Below, piece after piece: positions 30,657 through 39,514 of a stretch of DNA of 64,000 nucleotides; position 1 is the first letter of the stretch; the number at the start of each line of letters is the position of its first letter. Location of the stretch: contig NZ_JAKKIE010000015.1 in the NCBI RefSeq assembly GCF_021742065.1, forward strand, positions 7,887 to 71,886, in the 5' to 3' direction. Both the position numbers and the translations under genes were made by a program. This stretch comes from Rhizorhapis sp. SPR117 (GTDB lineage Bacteria; Pseudomonadota; Alphaproteobacteria; Sphingomonadales; Sphingomonadaceae). The notes under the pieces were generated by a model. That model was not told where the DNA came from. It worked only from the letters and a program-made list of their open reading frames with translations, and made no database searches.

Positions 30657-31103
30657 ATGAGCTATCGTCCTGTCCTGCTCGCGATAATCGCAGCCGTAGC
30701 ACTGCCGGCCGGCGCGTCGGCGCGGTCCACACAGCTCGACATCGACCGGCTTCGCAACGAGACCGTGCATGAGGTCGCCCGGCGCGCGATCCTGGCCGTC
30801 GACAAGGAAGGACGGCCGTTGACCTTCGTCCTGCGCATCGGCAGAGGCCAATTCCTGCCGCCGCACGGCGCACAGGGCGGGCTACGAATCCTGACGGTCG
30901 TTTCGGGCACGCTGTCCTGGGGCGACGGCGACAAGGTAGACCAGGCCGCCGAGCGCCGATTTGGTCCGGGCAGCGTGATCGTCGTGCCGGCTGTCGGCGG
31001 GCAGCATTGGGCGGCTGCTCGTGACGGCGATGTGCTGCTCCAGGGCGTGTTCGTTCGGGACGGCGCGCTGACACCGGAGGCCGCCGCGCAACTGGCGCGA
31101 TAG
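30657..31103 (+). CDS. Periplasmic cupin-domain protein
   Basis: The 148-residue protein has a signal peptide (PVLLAIIAAVALPAGASA) and one cupin barrel: FLPPHGAQGGLRILTVVSGT then FGPGSVIVVPAVGGQHWAA. His in motif 1 and motif 2 could bind a metal. ATG 30657 has GGAGG 5 bases upstream; the adjacent ATG 30654 is too close. Placed directly after the TonB receptor, so it may handle the imported ligand; that is inference. Confidence 0.75.
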   Translation: MSYRPVLLAIIAAVALPAGASARSTQLDIDRLRNETVHEVARRAILAVDKEGRPLTFVLRIGRGQFLPPHGAQGGLRILTVVSGTLSWGDGDKVDQAAERRFGPGSVIVVPAVGGQHWAAARDGDVLLQGVFVRDGALTPEAAAQLAR

Positions 31104-31122
31104 ATCTTCAGGCGCGGGCAGC

Positions 31123-31136
31123 TTGCGCCAGCGCAA
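31123..31136. promoter_or_regulatory. Palindromic operator TTGCG-CCAG-CGCAA
   Basis: Same 14-base sequence as at 28304, here 54 bases upstream of the CopD-like gene start at 31190. Likely a second target of the local Crp/Fnr regulator. Confidence 0.6.
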
Positions 31137-31189
31137 TCGCCGTCCGGCACCGGCCGTCTATGGCAGATCGATCGAAGGGAATGCGATCC

Positions 31190-31666
31190 ATGGATGAACT
31201 CGCCTTGGCCCGTGCGCTGCACGTGCTCGCCGTCGTGGTCTGGATCGGCGGCGTGTCGATGGCGACGACGGTCGCGTTGCCCGCCGTGCGGCGTGGCGAT
31301 CTCGGAGAAGATCGCCTCAAGGCCTTTCACGCGTTTGAGCGGCGGTTCGTCTGGCAGGCGCGGGCGGCGGTGGTCGTCGCAGGCCTGACCGGCTTGTTTA
31401 TGATCGCGCGGATGGAGCTTTGGGATCGCTTCGCCGATGTGGGCTTCTGGTGGATGCACGCCATGGTCGGCGTGTGGGGACTGTTCGCCTTCGTCCTATT
31501 CGTCGGCGAACCGTTTGTCCTCCAGCGCGCTTTTCCGGCATGGGCGCAACGAGATCCCGAGCGGGCTTTCGCGGCCCTTCATCGTGTTCACAAGCTGCTG
31601 CTCGTGCTCAGTCTTCTGACGATCTTTGGCGCCGTTGCCGGCAGCCACGGATGGCTGCCGGCATAG
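31190..31666 (+). CDS. CopD/DUF2269-like integral membrane protein, copy 1
   Basis: The 158-residue protein has four hydrophobic segments with the start ALARALHVLAVVVWIGGVSM, FHAFERRF, a WWMHAMVG motif, and HRVHKLLLVLSLLTIFGAVA. The spaced His residues in membrane helices suggest haem or copper binding as in CopD relatives. A clear paralogue lies at 45782-46246 in the NO-detoxification operon. ATG 31190 is preferred because it matches the paralogue start. The 3' end contains a perfect GCCGGCAGCCA/TGGCTGCCGGC hairpin (31637-31662) within the coding sequence. Confidence 0.75.
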   Translation: MDELALARALHVLAVVVWIGGVSMATTVALPAVRRGDLGEDRLKAFHAFERRFVWQARAAVVVAGLTGLFMIARMELWDRFADVGFWWMHAMVGVWGLFAFVLFVGEPFVLQRAFPAWAQRDPERAFAALHRVHKLLLVLSLLTIFGAVAGSHGWLPA

Positions 31667-31774
31667 CGAGTTCCACGCCGGCGCATAGCCGATCGCGGCA
31701 GGCGCACGGGACCGCGTTTTTGCCACCTGCCTCATTTCCGCAGGTATGGCCTGCTGCGCCGATATGGGTGGTGA

Positions 31775-32098
31775 TCAGTCCCGCTCGTTCCTGCCAATCC
31801 AGGCCGGCGGATCGCTCGCCGGAAAGGATTCGATCGACGCCTCGTCGATCGGGTCGATCGGCCTGTCGGCGGCAAGCAGGATCTCGACGCGCGCGGCAAC
31901 ATCGGCAATGAGCGCGTTGAGGATCGTGGCATTGTCCGTTCGGTCGGACGAAGCGACGCATGAACAAAAGCGTTCATGAACGGTCCGGCGCACGAGGTCG
32001 TCTAGGTCGGTTGCTCCGGTGCGATATCGCCTCTCGACGTGCCGCGCCGCCTCGGCCAGCGCCTCCAGTTTGATGGGATCGTCATATTCATGCGTCAT
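31775..32098 (-). CDS. Conserved hypothetical protein with C-terminal ESFPASDPPAW motif
   Basis: The 107-residue soluble protein has a helical N-terminus (LEALAEAARHVERRYR), a CSCVA element and a C-terminus DEASIESFPASDPPAWIG. The xxxxSFPASDPP tail is a small motif seen in many short proteobacterial stress-associated proteins, from memory. No function is known to me. ATG 32098 has a reasonable upstream AGGAGAC-like site. Confidence 0.65.
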   Translation of the reverse strand: MTHEYDDPIKLEALAEAARHVERRYRTGATDLDDLVRRTVHERFCSCVASSDRTDNATILNALIADVAARVEILLAADRPIDPIDEASIESFPASDPPAWIGRNERD

Positions 32099-32603
32099 CG
32101 GTCAGTCTCCTGTCGGCGATCTCAGATGCGATGCCGGCGCCAACACGCACTTCATCCTCGAAGCCGGAGCACTGCTGGCGCAGCCCTCCCGCGCGGTCGG
32201 ACGGAATGAGCGCCGGCGTGCCTTGCATCGCACAGGCCGCCATTTTCCTGGGCATCGGTCCGGCCTCGGCGGCCTCATCGACACCGACCGGAAGAGGCAG
32301 CCTATACCCATGGATGAATGGCGCAAGCGCTCGCGGGCCATGGGCGTGACGTTCGAAGAGGTGCGCAGGCCGATCGCGGCGACAGCGGATAGATCGAAGT
32401 GGCCGGTGTGCGCAGCGCCTGCGAAAAGACCCGTGCCGGCTGCAGCCAGGTCCCAGCGGCAAGGGAGGCATGGAGCGATCATGCGGTCGTGGGAGGCCAG
32501 GGGAATCGGCCGTTTTGTGTCGAACCATCGTCTGCATTGTCGTTCAGGCGCGGACCGAAGCAATGGCACGGCTCCCAAATCTCCCGCCCCGCTCAATCCT
32601 CCG
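32099..32603. other. About 500 bases without a convincing gene
   Basis: Both strands hold open frames, but their translations are Arg/Pro/Ala-rich and unlike proteins. No repeat or RNA signature is seen. Confidence 0.4.
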
Positions 32604-32849
32604 TTATCGGCCGTGGAACAGCGTCACCATTCCGGCGATCGCTATGCCAAAGACCATGATCATGACTCCTGCGATTCGCAGGGCGTAGGTCAGCGGATCC
32701 TGACCATTATCCGGTCGCGCCCGCTTCGCCTCCAAAATGCCATTTCGGCCCAGGACGCGGCGGACGAAGGCTTGCCGAAATGCCATATTGAAGCCCACGA
32801 CGGCGAGGATGGTCCCGCCCAGATCGACGATCAGCACGAAGGCGGGCAT
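32604..32849 (-). CDS. Small two-helix membrane protein
   Basis: The 81-residue protein has two hydrophobic segments (AFVLIVDLGGTILAVVGFNM and YALRIAGVMIMVFGIAIAGM) around a basic loop. ATG 32849 has GAGAGGT about 8 bases upstream, which supports translation. It lies 37 bases after the end of the metB-like gene on the same strand, so it may be the last gene of the cysJ-cysI operon. No family recognised. Confidence 0.6.
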   Translation of the reverse strand: MPAFVLIVDLGGTILAVVGFNMAFRQAFVRRVLGRNGILEAKRARPDNGQDPLTYALRIAGVMIMVFGIAIAGMVTLFHGR

Positions 32850-32886
32850 GATAGGTTACCTCTCGTGCCGGCCGCGCAGGATATCC

Positions 32887-34059
32887 TCACGCGGCGCACG
32901 CCATCAGCCCTGCATCCAGGCCCGCGATCAGGTCCGCCCCGGCTTCCAGACCTACCGACAGGCGGAGCAGCCCGTCACCAATCCCCGCCACCGCGCGCGC
33001 ATCCGCGCCCATGTCCAGATGGGTCATGGTTGCGGGATGGGCGACGAGGCTTTCGACGCCACCGAGCGATTCCGCGAGCGTGAAGGTGCGAACGGCAGCG
33101 ATGAAGCGGCGCACGGCCTCCACCCCTCCCGCGAGATCGAAGCTCAACATAGCGCCGAAGCCCCGCTGCTGCCTTGAGGCGATGGCATGTCCCGGGTCGG
33201 AGGCGAGACCCGGATAATAGACGTGGGCGACCGCCGAATGGCGTTCGAGATAGTTGGCCACCGCCATCGCATTGATCTGCTGCTGCGCCATGCGGGGAAA
33301 GAGCGTGCGCAGGCCGCGCAGGGTCAGCCAGGAATCAAATGGCGCGCCTGCGCTCCCGACGACATTGGCCCAGTGCCGCAATTGCTCCACCTGCGCCGGA
33401 TCGGCGGCAATCACCGCGCCGCCGATGACATCGGAATGACCGTTCAGATATTTGGTGGTGGAATGGAGCGCATAATCGGCGCCGAGCGCTATCGGCCGCT
33501 GAAGCGCCGGCGACAGAAACGTGTTGTCGACCGCGACCTCGGCGCCGGCAGCTTTCGCCTGGGCCGACAAAGCCGCGATGTCGACGACGCGCATCAGCGG
33601 ATTGCTGGGCGTCTCGATCAGCACCAGCGACGGCACGTCCTCGAGCGCGGCGGCGAACGCCGCGTCGTCGCCCTGATCGACCAGTCGAAGCGCGATCTGT
33701 CCGCGCTCGGCCCGCGCCTTGAGAAGGCGCATGGTGCCGCCGTAGCAATCGTGCGGCGCGATCACGAGCTCGTCCGGGCGCAGGCGACTGATCAGCAGAT
33801 CGATCGCCGCCATGCCGCTCGAAGTGACGATCGCCCCTGCCCCGCCCTCAAGTCTGGCGAGCGCATCGGCCAGCAGGTCGCGGGTCGGATTGCCCGATCG
33901 GCCGTAATCATAGGGGCGCGGGCACTCGAATCCCGCGAACTCATAGGTGCTCGAGAGGTAAAGCGGCGGCGCCACCGCACCGAAGGCGGTATCGCTCGCC
34001 ACGCCATGCGACGCGGCGATCGTCTCGGGCTTTGGGACATCGTCGTGGCCGTCAGTCAT
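32887..34059 (-). CDS. metB: PLP-dependent transsulfuration enzyme (cystathionine gamma-synthase type)
   Basis: The 390-residue protein is a Cys/Met-metabolism PLP enzyme: start SDTAFGAVAPPLYLSSTYEF, YGRSGNPTRDLLADALARLE for substrate and phosphate contacts, VDNTFLSPALQRPIALGADY, and the PLP lysine in HSTTKYLNGHSD. It joins an activated homoserine to cysteine or sulfide. It overlaps cysI by eight bases, so sulfide made by CysJI could be used directly; O-acyl-homoserine sulfhydrylase is an alternative to cystathionine gamma-synthase. Length is usual. Confidence 0.88.
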   Translation of the reverse strand: MTDGHDDVPKPETIAASHGVASDTAFGAVAPPLYLSSTYEFAGFECPRPYDYGRSGNPTRDLLADALARLEGGAGAIVTSSGMAAIDLLISRLRPDELVIAPHDCYGGTMRLLKARAERGQIALRLVDQGDDAAFAAALEDVPSLVLIETPSNPLMRVVDIAALSAQAKAAGAEVAVDNTFLSPALQRPIALGADYALHSTTKYLNGHSDVIGGAVIAADPAQVEQLRHWANVVGSAGAPFDSWLTLRGLRTLFPRMAQQQINAMAVANYLERHSAVAHVYYPGLASDPGHAIASRQQRGFGAMLSFDLAGGVEAVRRFIAAVRTFTLAESLGGVESLVAHPATMTHLDMGADARAVAGIGDGLLRLSVGLEAGADLIAGLDAGLMACAA

Positions 34060-35767
34060 TGAAGAACCGTCCTTCCGTCACCTCGCGGACGATGCCGGCG
34101 CGCACGGCGAAGTCACCGAAATGCTCATCCGGTTCCCGCTCTTGGGCGTAACGGCCGAGCGCGTCCGCCAGCACCTCCAGGATCACGGGCTCGCCGACAT
34201 TCTCGCGCACCATGCGGTTGAGCCGCTGCCCATGAAAGCCCCCGCCCAGATAGAGATTATATTTGCCCGGCGCGCGTCCGGTAAGCCCGATTTCGGCATT
34301 GTAGGGACGCGAGCAGCCATTGGGACAGCCGCTCATCCGGACCGTGATCGGTTCGTCCGAGAGACCATTTTCTGCGAGGATTGCTTCGATCCTGTCGATC
34401 AGCGTCGGCAGGTAGCGCTCGCTTTCGGCCATGGCGAGGCCGCAGGTCGGCAAGGCGACGCAGGCGATCGCATTGCGCCGCAGGATCGAGACGTGGTCGA
34501 CTTCCAGCCCATGTTCCGCCAGCACCGCCTCGATCGCGGCACGATCGCCGGTTTCCACCCCGCCAATGATGACGTTCTGGTTCGGCGTCATGCGGAAGCT
34601 GCCGCGATGGATGCGCGCCACATCGCGCAGCGCGTCGAGCAGCTTCAGATCCAGCCGCCCGCTCTGGATATAGAGCGTGCGATGGTGACGCCCGTCGGCC
34701 GTCGTGTTCCAGCCATAGCTGTCGCCGTTCGAGGTGAAAGCGAAGGGGCGCGCGGCCTCGAGCGCGGCGCCCATGCGGTTTTCGACCTCCGCCTTGACCC
34801 AGTCGAGTCCCTTGTCGTCGATCGTATATTTGAAGCGGGCATGCTGGCGGTCGTTGCGGTCGCCGTAGTCGCGCTGCACCGCCATCACCGCATCTGCGCA
34901 GGCGATGATCTTGTCGGCGGCCACGAAGCCGATCACGCTGGCGAGGCGCGGATAGGTCTCCGGCGCCTGGTCGGTGCGGCCCATGCCGCCGCCGATGGCG
35001 ACGTTGAACCCTGCCAGCCCTTCCGGCCCGCCGATGGCGATGAAGCCAAGATCCTGCGCGTAGACGTCGATGTCGTTGGACGGCGGCAGCGCGAAGCCGA
35101 TCTTGAACTTCCGCGGCATGTAGGTGCGTCCGTAAAAGGGTTCCTCCGGCACTGACGAGGCGACCCGCGCGTCGCCATACCAGATCTCGTGATAGGCGCG
35201 CGTTTTGGGGATGACGTGATCGCTGACCCGCTTCGCCATCGCCGCGACCTCGGCATGGAAGCGCGAGCTTTGCGGATCGACCGTGCACATCACGCCCCGG
35301 CTGTCATCGCCGCAGGCCGCGACCGTGTCGAGCAGCGTCTCGTGCAGGCCCTGGATGATCGGACGCAGGCTGTCTTTCAGGACCCAGTGGAACTGGAAGG
35401 TCTGGCGCGTCGTGATGCGCAGGGTTTCGCCGCCATGCGCGCGGGCGAGCTCGTCGAGCTTCAGCCATTGCGCCGGCGTGGAGACGCCGCCCGGCAGGCG
35501 AACCCGGATCATGAACTGAAAGGCCGGCTCGAGCTTCTGGCGACGGCGCTCGTCTCGCACGTCGCGATCGTCCTGCTGATAGATGCCGTGGAACTTCATC
35601 AGCTTCACGTCGTCGACCGACGGCACCGCGCCGGTGATCCGGTCGAGCAGCCCCTTCGCGATGGTGCCGCGCAGATAGTCGCTCCTGTCCTTCATGCGCT
35701 CGTCGGCGCTGAGCCGGTCGAGTGGCTGCGAGAGATCCCGACTGCGGTCGATCGTCGTCATGGTCAT
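34052..35767 (-). CDS. cysI: Assimilatory sulfite reductase haemoprotein subunit
   Basis: The 571-residue protein reduces sulfite to sulfide using sirohaem and a 4Fe-4S cluster. The two nitrite/sulfite reductase repeats are present, and the cluster/sirohaem cysteines appear in CVALPTCGLAMAESERYLP and RMSGCPNGCSRPYNAEIGL. The N-terminus (DRLSADERMKDRSDYLRGTI) is characteristic of the NADPH-type beta subunit. It begins 3 bases after the cysJ stop and overlaps metB, forming a compact operon. Confidence 0.96.
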   Translation of the reverse strand: MTMTTIDRSRDLSQPLDRLSADERMKDRSDYLRGTIAKGLLDRITGAVPSVDDVKLMKFHGIYQQDDRDVRDERRRQKLEPAFQFMIRVRLPGGVSTPAQWLKLDELARAHGGETLRITTRQTFQFHWVLKDSLRPIIQGLHETLLDTVAACGDDSRGVMCTVDPQSSRFHAEVAAMAKRVSDHVIPKTRAYHEIWYGDARVASSVPEEPFYGRTYMPRKFKIGFALPPSNDIDVYAQDLGFIAIGGPEGLAGFNVAIGGGMGRTDQAPETYPRLASVIGFVAADKIIACADAVMAVQRDYGDRNDRQHARFKYTIDDKGLDWVKAEVENRMGAALEAARPFAFTSNGDSYGWNTTADGRHHRTLYIQSGRLDLKLLDALRDVARIHRGSFRMTPNQNVIIGGVETGDRAAIEAVLAEHGLEVDHVSILRRNAIACVALPTCGLAMAESERYLPTLIDRIEAILAENGLSDEPITVRMSGCPNGCSRPYNAEIGLTGRAPGKYNLYLGGGFHGQRLNRMVRENVGEPVILEVLADALGRYAQEREPDEHFGDFAVRAGIVREVTEGRFFND

Positions 35768-35770
35768 GGC

Positions 35771-37567
35771 TCAGTAGACGTCGCGCTGGTAGCGGTGGTC
35801 AGCCTGCAGCGAACGGACATAGTCCTCGGCCGCCTCCCGCCCGGTGCGCGCCTCCGCCGCGACGATATCGATCAGTGCCTCGTGGACATCCGGCGCGAGG
35901 GTCGCGGCATCGCCGCAGACATAGACATGCGCGCCGTCCTCAAGGCAGGCGAATAAGTCGCGCGCGCATTCCTTCATGCGGTGCTGGACGTAGATTTTCT
36001 CCGCGCCGTCGCGCGAGAAGGCGACGTCCATGCGGCCGAGCGCGCCGTCCTTCAACCAGCCCTGCCATTCGGTCTGATAGAGGAAATCGGAGCGGAAATT
36101 GCGCTCGCCGAAGAACAGCCAGTTCTTTCCTCCCGCGCCCCGCGCCTCGCGTTCCTGAAGAAAGGCGCGATAGGGGGCGACGCCGGTGCCGGCGCCGATC
36201 ATGATGATCGGAACATCATCGCCCGGCAGCCGGAAATGCGGGTTGGTCTGGATGTAGACCGGCAGTTCGGTGTCCGGTCCGGCACGGTCGGCAAGCAGGC
36301 CCGAGGCGACGCCGCTGCGGGCCTCGCCATGCAACGCATAGCGGACGGGCGCGACGGTGAGGTGGGCTTCGTCTGGCGCGGCGGCCAGGCTCGAGGCCAG
36401 CGAATAGAGGCGGGGCTGCAACGGCCGCAGCGCGCTGACGAAGCCCTGGAGCATCACCTCACCCACAGGGAACCTCCGGACGATGTCGATGATATGATGC
36501 GTGCGCAGGAACACCGAGCGCTCGCCCGAGCGGTCCTCCTGTAGCAATTGCGTGAGCGCGGCGGCATCACTGAGAAGCGCCCAATAGTCGAGGAAGCGCG
36601 GGGTCGCGGCGGTGATCTCGAAGCGCTGCGTCAGCGCCTCCGCGATCGTCATCGTCTGCCCCTTGAGGTCCAGCTCGGCCTCGGCAGGCAACGAGAGCGC
36701 ATCGAGCAGCGCCGCGACCACTGCCGGGTCGTTGGAGGCGGCGATCCCCAGCGCATCGCCGGGCTCGTAGGTCAGCCCCGATCCGGCGAGCGCGAGTTCG
36801 ATATGACGCGTCTCTTTGGTCGATCCTCGTCCGACGATCACTATATTCTCGGTTACCGATGCCGGGAACGGGTTCCGCTTGGCATAAGCTGATGACGCAG
36901 AAACCGCCGACGCAGCAACGGCGGGAGCCACGCGCGGGGCGGCCTCTTTTTCGGCGGCAAACTGCTCAACGAGCGCCTGCGTCCAGGCGCCGGCCGACTC
37001 TTCATAGTCGACGTCGCAATCGACGCGCGGCACCAGCCGGGTCGCGCCCAACTCCTCCAACCGTCCGTCAATCCGCTTGCCGGCCTGGCAATAATATTCA
37101 TAGGTGGAATCCCCGAGCGCCAATACCGCGAAGCGCACGTCGCCCAGTTTCGGGGCCTTGCGCCCTTCCACGAACTCGAAGAAGCCTGTCGCCGGTTGCG
37201 GCGGATCGCCTTCGCCATAGGTGCTGACGATGATCAGCAGATCCTGCTCCTGGGAGAGCTGCCGGACCTTGTAGTCGGCCATATCCGAAAGCGCTGGTTT
37301 GAGGCCCTGTGCGGACAAGACGTCGAGGAGGCTACGCGCCAGTTCCGCTGCATTGCCGGTCTCTGTGCCATACAGAATCGTGAGCTTGCGCGCCGAGGCC
37401 GAAGCGGACGCCGGCGACTGCGCGCGAAGCAACAGGCCGGCGTCAAGTCCCGCGAAATAGCCGCTAAGCCATCGCGCCTGCGTGGGATCCAGGGACCGGG
37501 AAAGCAGTTCCACAAGTCGCCATTGCTCCAGGGTCAGCGCGCGCCCTGGCGGATCCGATGCTGTCAT
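35771..37567 (-). CDS. cysJ: Sulfite reductase flavoprotein subunit
   Basis: The 598-residue protein has a flavodoxin domain (LTILYGTETGNAAELA, VSTYGEGDPPQ, LGDSTYEYYCQAGKRID), an FAD-binding domain with RLYSLASS, and an NADPH domain (IMIGAGTGVAPYRAFLQERE, YVCGDA, ending DVY). It passes electrons from NADPH through FAD and FMN to CysI. ATG 37567 gives a start MTASDPPGRALTLEQWRL similar to known CysJ; AAGGA lies 9 bases upstream. Confidence 0.95.
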   Translation of the reverse strand: MTASDPPGRALTLEQWRLVELLSRSLDPTQARWLSGYFAGLDAGLLLRAQSPASASASARKLTILYGTETGNAAELARSLLDVLSAQGLKPALSDMADYKVRQLSQEQDLLIIVSTYGEGDPPQPATGFFEFVEGRKAPKLGDVRFAVLALGDSTYEYYCQAGKRIDGRLEELGATRLVPRVDCDVDYEESAGAWTQALVEQFAAEKEAAPRVAPAVAASAVSASSAYAKRNPFPASVTENIVIVGRGSTKETRHIELALAGSGLTYEPGDALGIAASNDPAVVAALLDALSLPAEAELDLKGQTMTIAEALTQRFEITAATPRFLDYWALLSDAAALTQLLQEDRSGERSVFLRTHHIIDIVRRFPVGEVMLQGFVSALRPLQPRLYSLASSLAAAPDEAHLTVAPVRYALHGEARSGVASGLLADRAGPDTELPVYIQTNPHFRLPGDDVPIIMIGAGTGVAPYRAFLQEREARGAGGKNWLFFGERNFRSDFLYQTEWQGWLKDGALGRMDVAFSRDGAEKIYVQHRMKECARDLFACLEDGAHVYVCGDAATLAPDVHEALIDIVAAEARTGREAAEDYVRSLQADHRYQRDVY

Positions 37568-37962
37568 GCGCGTTCGTCCTTGGCGTTCAGCTCCCTTCAG
37601 CGCTCCGGCCCATGCCACCGGCACGGGATCCTCTCCGGGCGCATTTTCTAGCGAAGCTCAGTTCAGCTTCCGACAGATTGAGGATGTCGATAGAATAAGA
37701 CAAGCGACTTTTATTGAGGGTTTAACGCAATGATTTTGATATGAGCCGGCCTGTGGGCCGCGAGATGGCCACCGGGATTGATTGCTACGCGACACCGATC
37801 CCTCCGCTACCTTTTGCCGGCGAGCACTTCATGCAACGACGCGCGCCAATCGGTACATCCGTGCGACGGCGGCTTGGAACGTATCGGTCGTTCACGCGAC
37901 AGGCTTGCGTCCGGGGCCGCAAGCGTCGAGAAATGCGATTATTGATTGTGAGGAGACTCGCG
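37568..37962. other. Upstream region of cysJ
   Basis: Contains the cysJ promoter side and the leader of the small gene at 37963. An AT-rich stretch is at about 37670-37740. No gene is seen. Confidence 0.35.
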
Positions 37963-38202
37963 ATGCAAGGCATGGGCGAAAACTGTCCCTTCGAGTTCAA
38001 TTTCGATGCGGCGACGTTCAAGGTGGGAGATCTCGTCAGTTACCGGGTGACCGGTAGCTTGAGCGACTTTCCCTTCATGGGGACATTGCTCGAGGTGCAT
38101 GACGAATATGTAATCATCAGCGCTGATCCCAACGATCCCGACAGCCACATGCGCGGCACGAGAGAGAGCCGCCCGGTCGTCGAAGAAGCCGAAATCCGCT
38201 AG
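37963..38202 (+). CDS. Small soluble protein of unknown function
   Basis: The 79-residue protein begins MQGMGENCPFEFNFDAATFK and has a beta-rich, SH3-like pattern (VGDLVSYRVTGS, FPFMGTLLEVHDEYVIISAD). ATG 37963 has GAGGAG 7 bases upstream. It is not linked to cysJ, which is divergent. No family recognised; the fold could be a small nucleic-acid or ligand-binding barrel, inferred from pattern only. Confidence 0.6.
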   Translation: MQGMGENCPFEFNFDAATFKVGDLVSYRVTGSLSDFPFMGTLLEVHDEYVIISADPNDPDSHMRGTRESRPVVEEAEIR

Positions 38203-38522
38203 GCATTGTTTCGTCGTGGCCGCTCACCTTTCCGCAGCTGATGGATGTGCCGATGGTGAAGCGGCTGACAGGTTTTTGTTGCGGGTACGGGGAGAAAAGC
38301 GGGCCGTCTAGGCGATTACGCTTCCAAATACCGCCTGCGTTGACTTTTCGCGCGCGGCGACGTTGACTGACGCACCATGTGCGACTCCATCTTCCAAAGG
38401 CGCTCTGCGCGCCACGCGGATCGGCTTCTCGAAGGCTAGTGGCCCCGGACCGCGCCGTGCGGATCCGGGGATCCCCTTCTTCAACCGATGAATGCGCCAA
38501 GAACTGCGCCTGGAGCGGAACC

Positions 38523-38684
38523 ATGAGCGGCCACGACCACAACCGATCCCCTGAAGATTTGGACGATGACATCGCCGATCGTAGCGGCGAGGAACGGGCA
38601 AATGTGCTGCCCTTTGCCAAGCTGCCGCGACAATCCCCGCGATCCCGACCTCCAGAACCGCCGGAACCTCCACGCGCCGCATGA
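38523..38684 (+). CDS. Possible small acidic-then-basic protein
   Basis: A 53-codon frame with ATG 38523 and GGAGCGGA a few bases upstream. The product starts MSGHDHNRSPEDLDDDIADR and ends in Pro/Arg-rich sequence. It looks soluble and disordered. It could be real because the acidic stretch is unlike the surrounding shadow frames, but evidence is thin. Confidence 0.35.
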   Translation: MSGHDHNRSPEDLDDDIADRSGEERANVLPFAKLPRQSPRSRPPEPPEPPRAA

Positions 38685-39010
38685 CACCCGGCCTCCAGGC
38701 GATGCTCGCGCGACAAAAACTCACGCGATCCGGGGTCGCGTCTCGAATTGATGGCAGGGTGATGGACTCGAGAGAGTCCACCCGAGCGTGGTCGCGCCTT
38801 TCCTTACCGATCGGCGCAAGCCACTGGCCCTCAGCGACCAGATGAAACTCGCGAAAAAGAATTGGTGCGGGGCGGGATGCAGGCAAAACGCCATGCGCCC
38901 GATCAGCGCGCTGGTCGGACCGTCATCCTGCGTATTGCCGGAAACGTCTTCTTGAATCGCCTGACACTCAAGCAAACAGCGACAAAGATCATCTCACTCC
39001 ACTTGAGCAA
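38685..39010. other. Gap without a convincing gene
   Basis: Between the small frame and the end of the DUF6306 gene. Nothing recognisable; short frames only. Confidence 0.35.
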
Positions 39011-39514
39011 TTATTTTGTTTGGTCGCCGCTCGGCGCGATGGTCTTGAGGAAGGCTTCGGCCAGCGCGATGTTGACCTTGTGGCTGTCCAGCATGGCGCG
39101 CAGGTCCGCGTGGAGACCCTCGTCGCGCACGCGAGGCGTCAGCGCTTCGAGCTTGCGCACGACCCAGGACTGGCCGCGGTTGAGAAAGGCCAGACGCTCT
39201 GCCAGATCGGCGATCGCCATCGCCTTGCCATGAAAGCCGCCGGTCCTGCGGGAGGGCATACCGCCGAGTCGTTTGATCTGCCGCGCCAGCATCGCGCACC
39301 AGCGCGCCTCGTCGGCGCGCACTGTCCTCATCAGCGCCGCATGTGGCGGACTCGCCGCCGCCTTGGCGCTCGCCAACGCTACCCGAGCGCCGGCACGCTC
39401 GGCTTCGAGAAGCTCGTTGAGCGCGGCCAGCAGCTCATCGCGCCCGGCATAGCCCATATAGACGTCGTCAGCTTGGGCCGCATAGCAGACCGGGGACGCG
39501 GGCTCGTCGCTCAT
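39011..39514 (-). CDS. DUF6306-domain protein
   Basis: The 167-residue protein is mostly helical, with DELLAALNELLEAERAGARV, ADEARWCAMLARQIKRLGG and HADLRAMLDSHKVNIALAEA. The spaced E/H residues (EAER, DEARW, DSHKVN) resemble ferritin-like helical bundles; DUF6306 is the label I recall for this family. ATG 39514 overlaps the LysR stop by four bases, so the two are translated together. Function unknown; metal binding is inference. Confidence 0.7.
   Translation of the reverse strand: MSDEPASPVCYAAQADDVYMGYAGRDELLAALNELLEAERAGARVALASAKAAASPPHAALMRTVRADEARWCAMLARQIKRLGGMPSRRTGGFHGKAMAIADLAERLAFLNRGQSWVVRKLEALTPRVRDEGLHADLRAMLDSHKVNIALAEAFLKTIAPSGDQTK

Noticed and set aside
31637..31662. Perfect 11-bp hairpin at the end of the CopD-like gene as a terminator
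   Set aside because: It encodes the conserved VAGSHG end of the protein and has no T-run, so is more likely coding constraint.
32019..33083. Plus-strand frame of 354 codons
   Set aside because: Starts inside the 31775 gene and ends inside metB on the other strand; Arg/Pro/His-rich, no motif.
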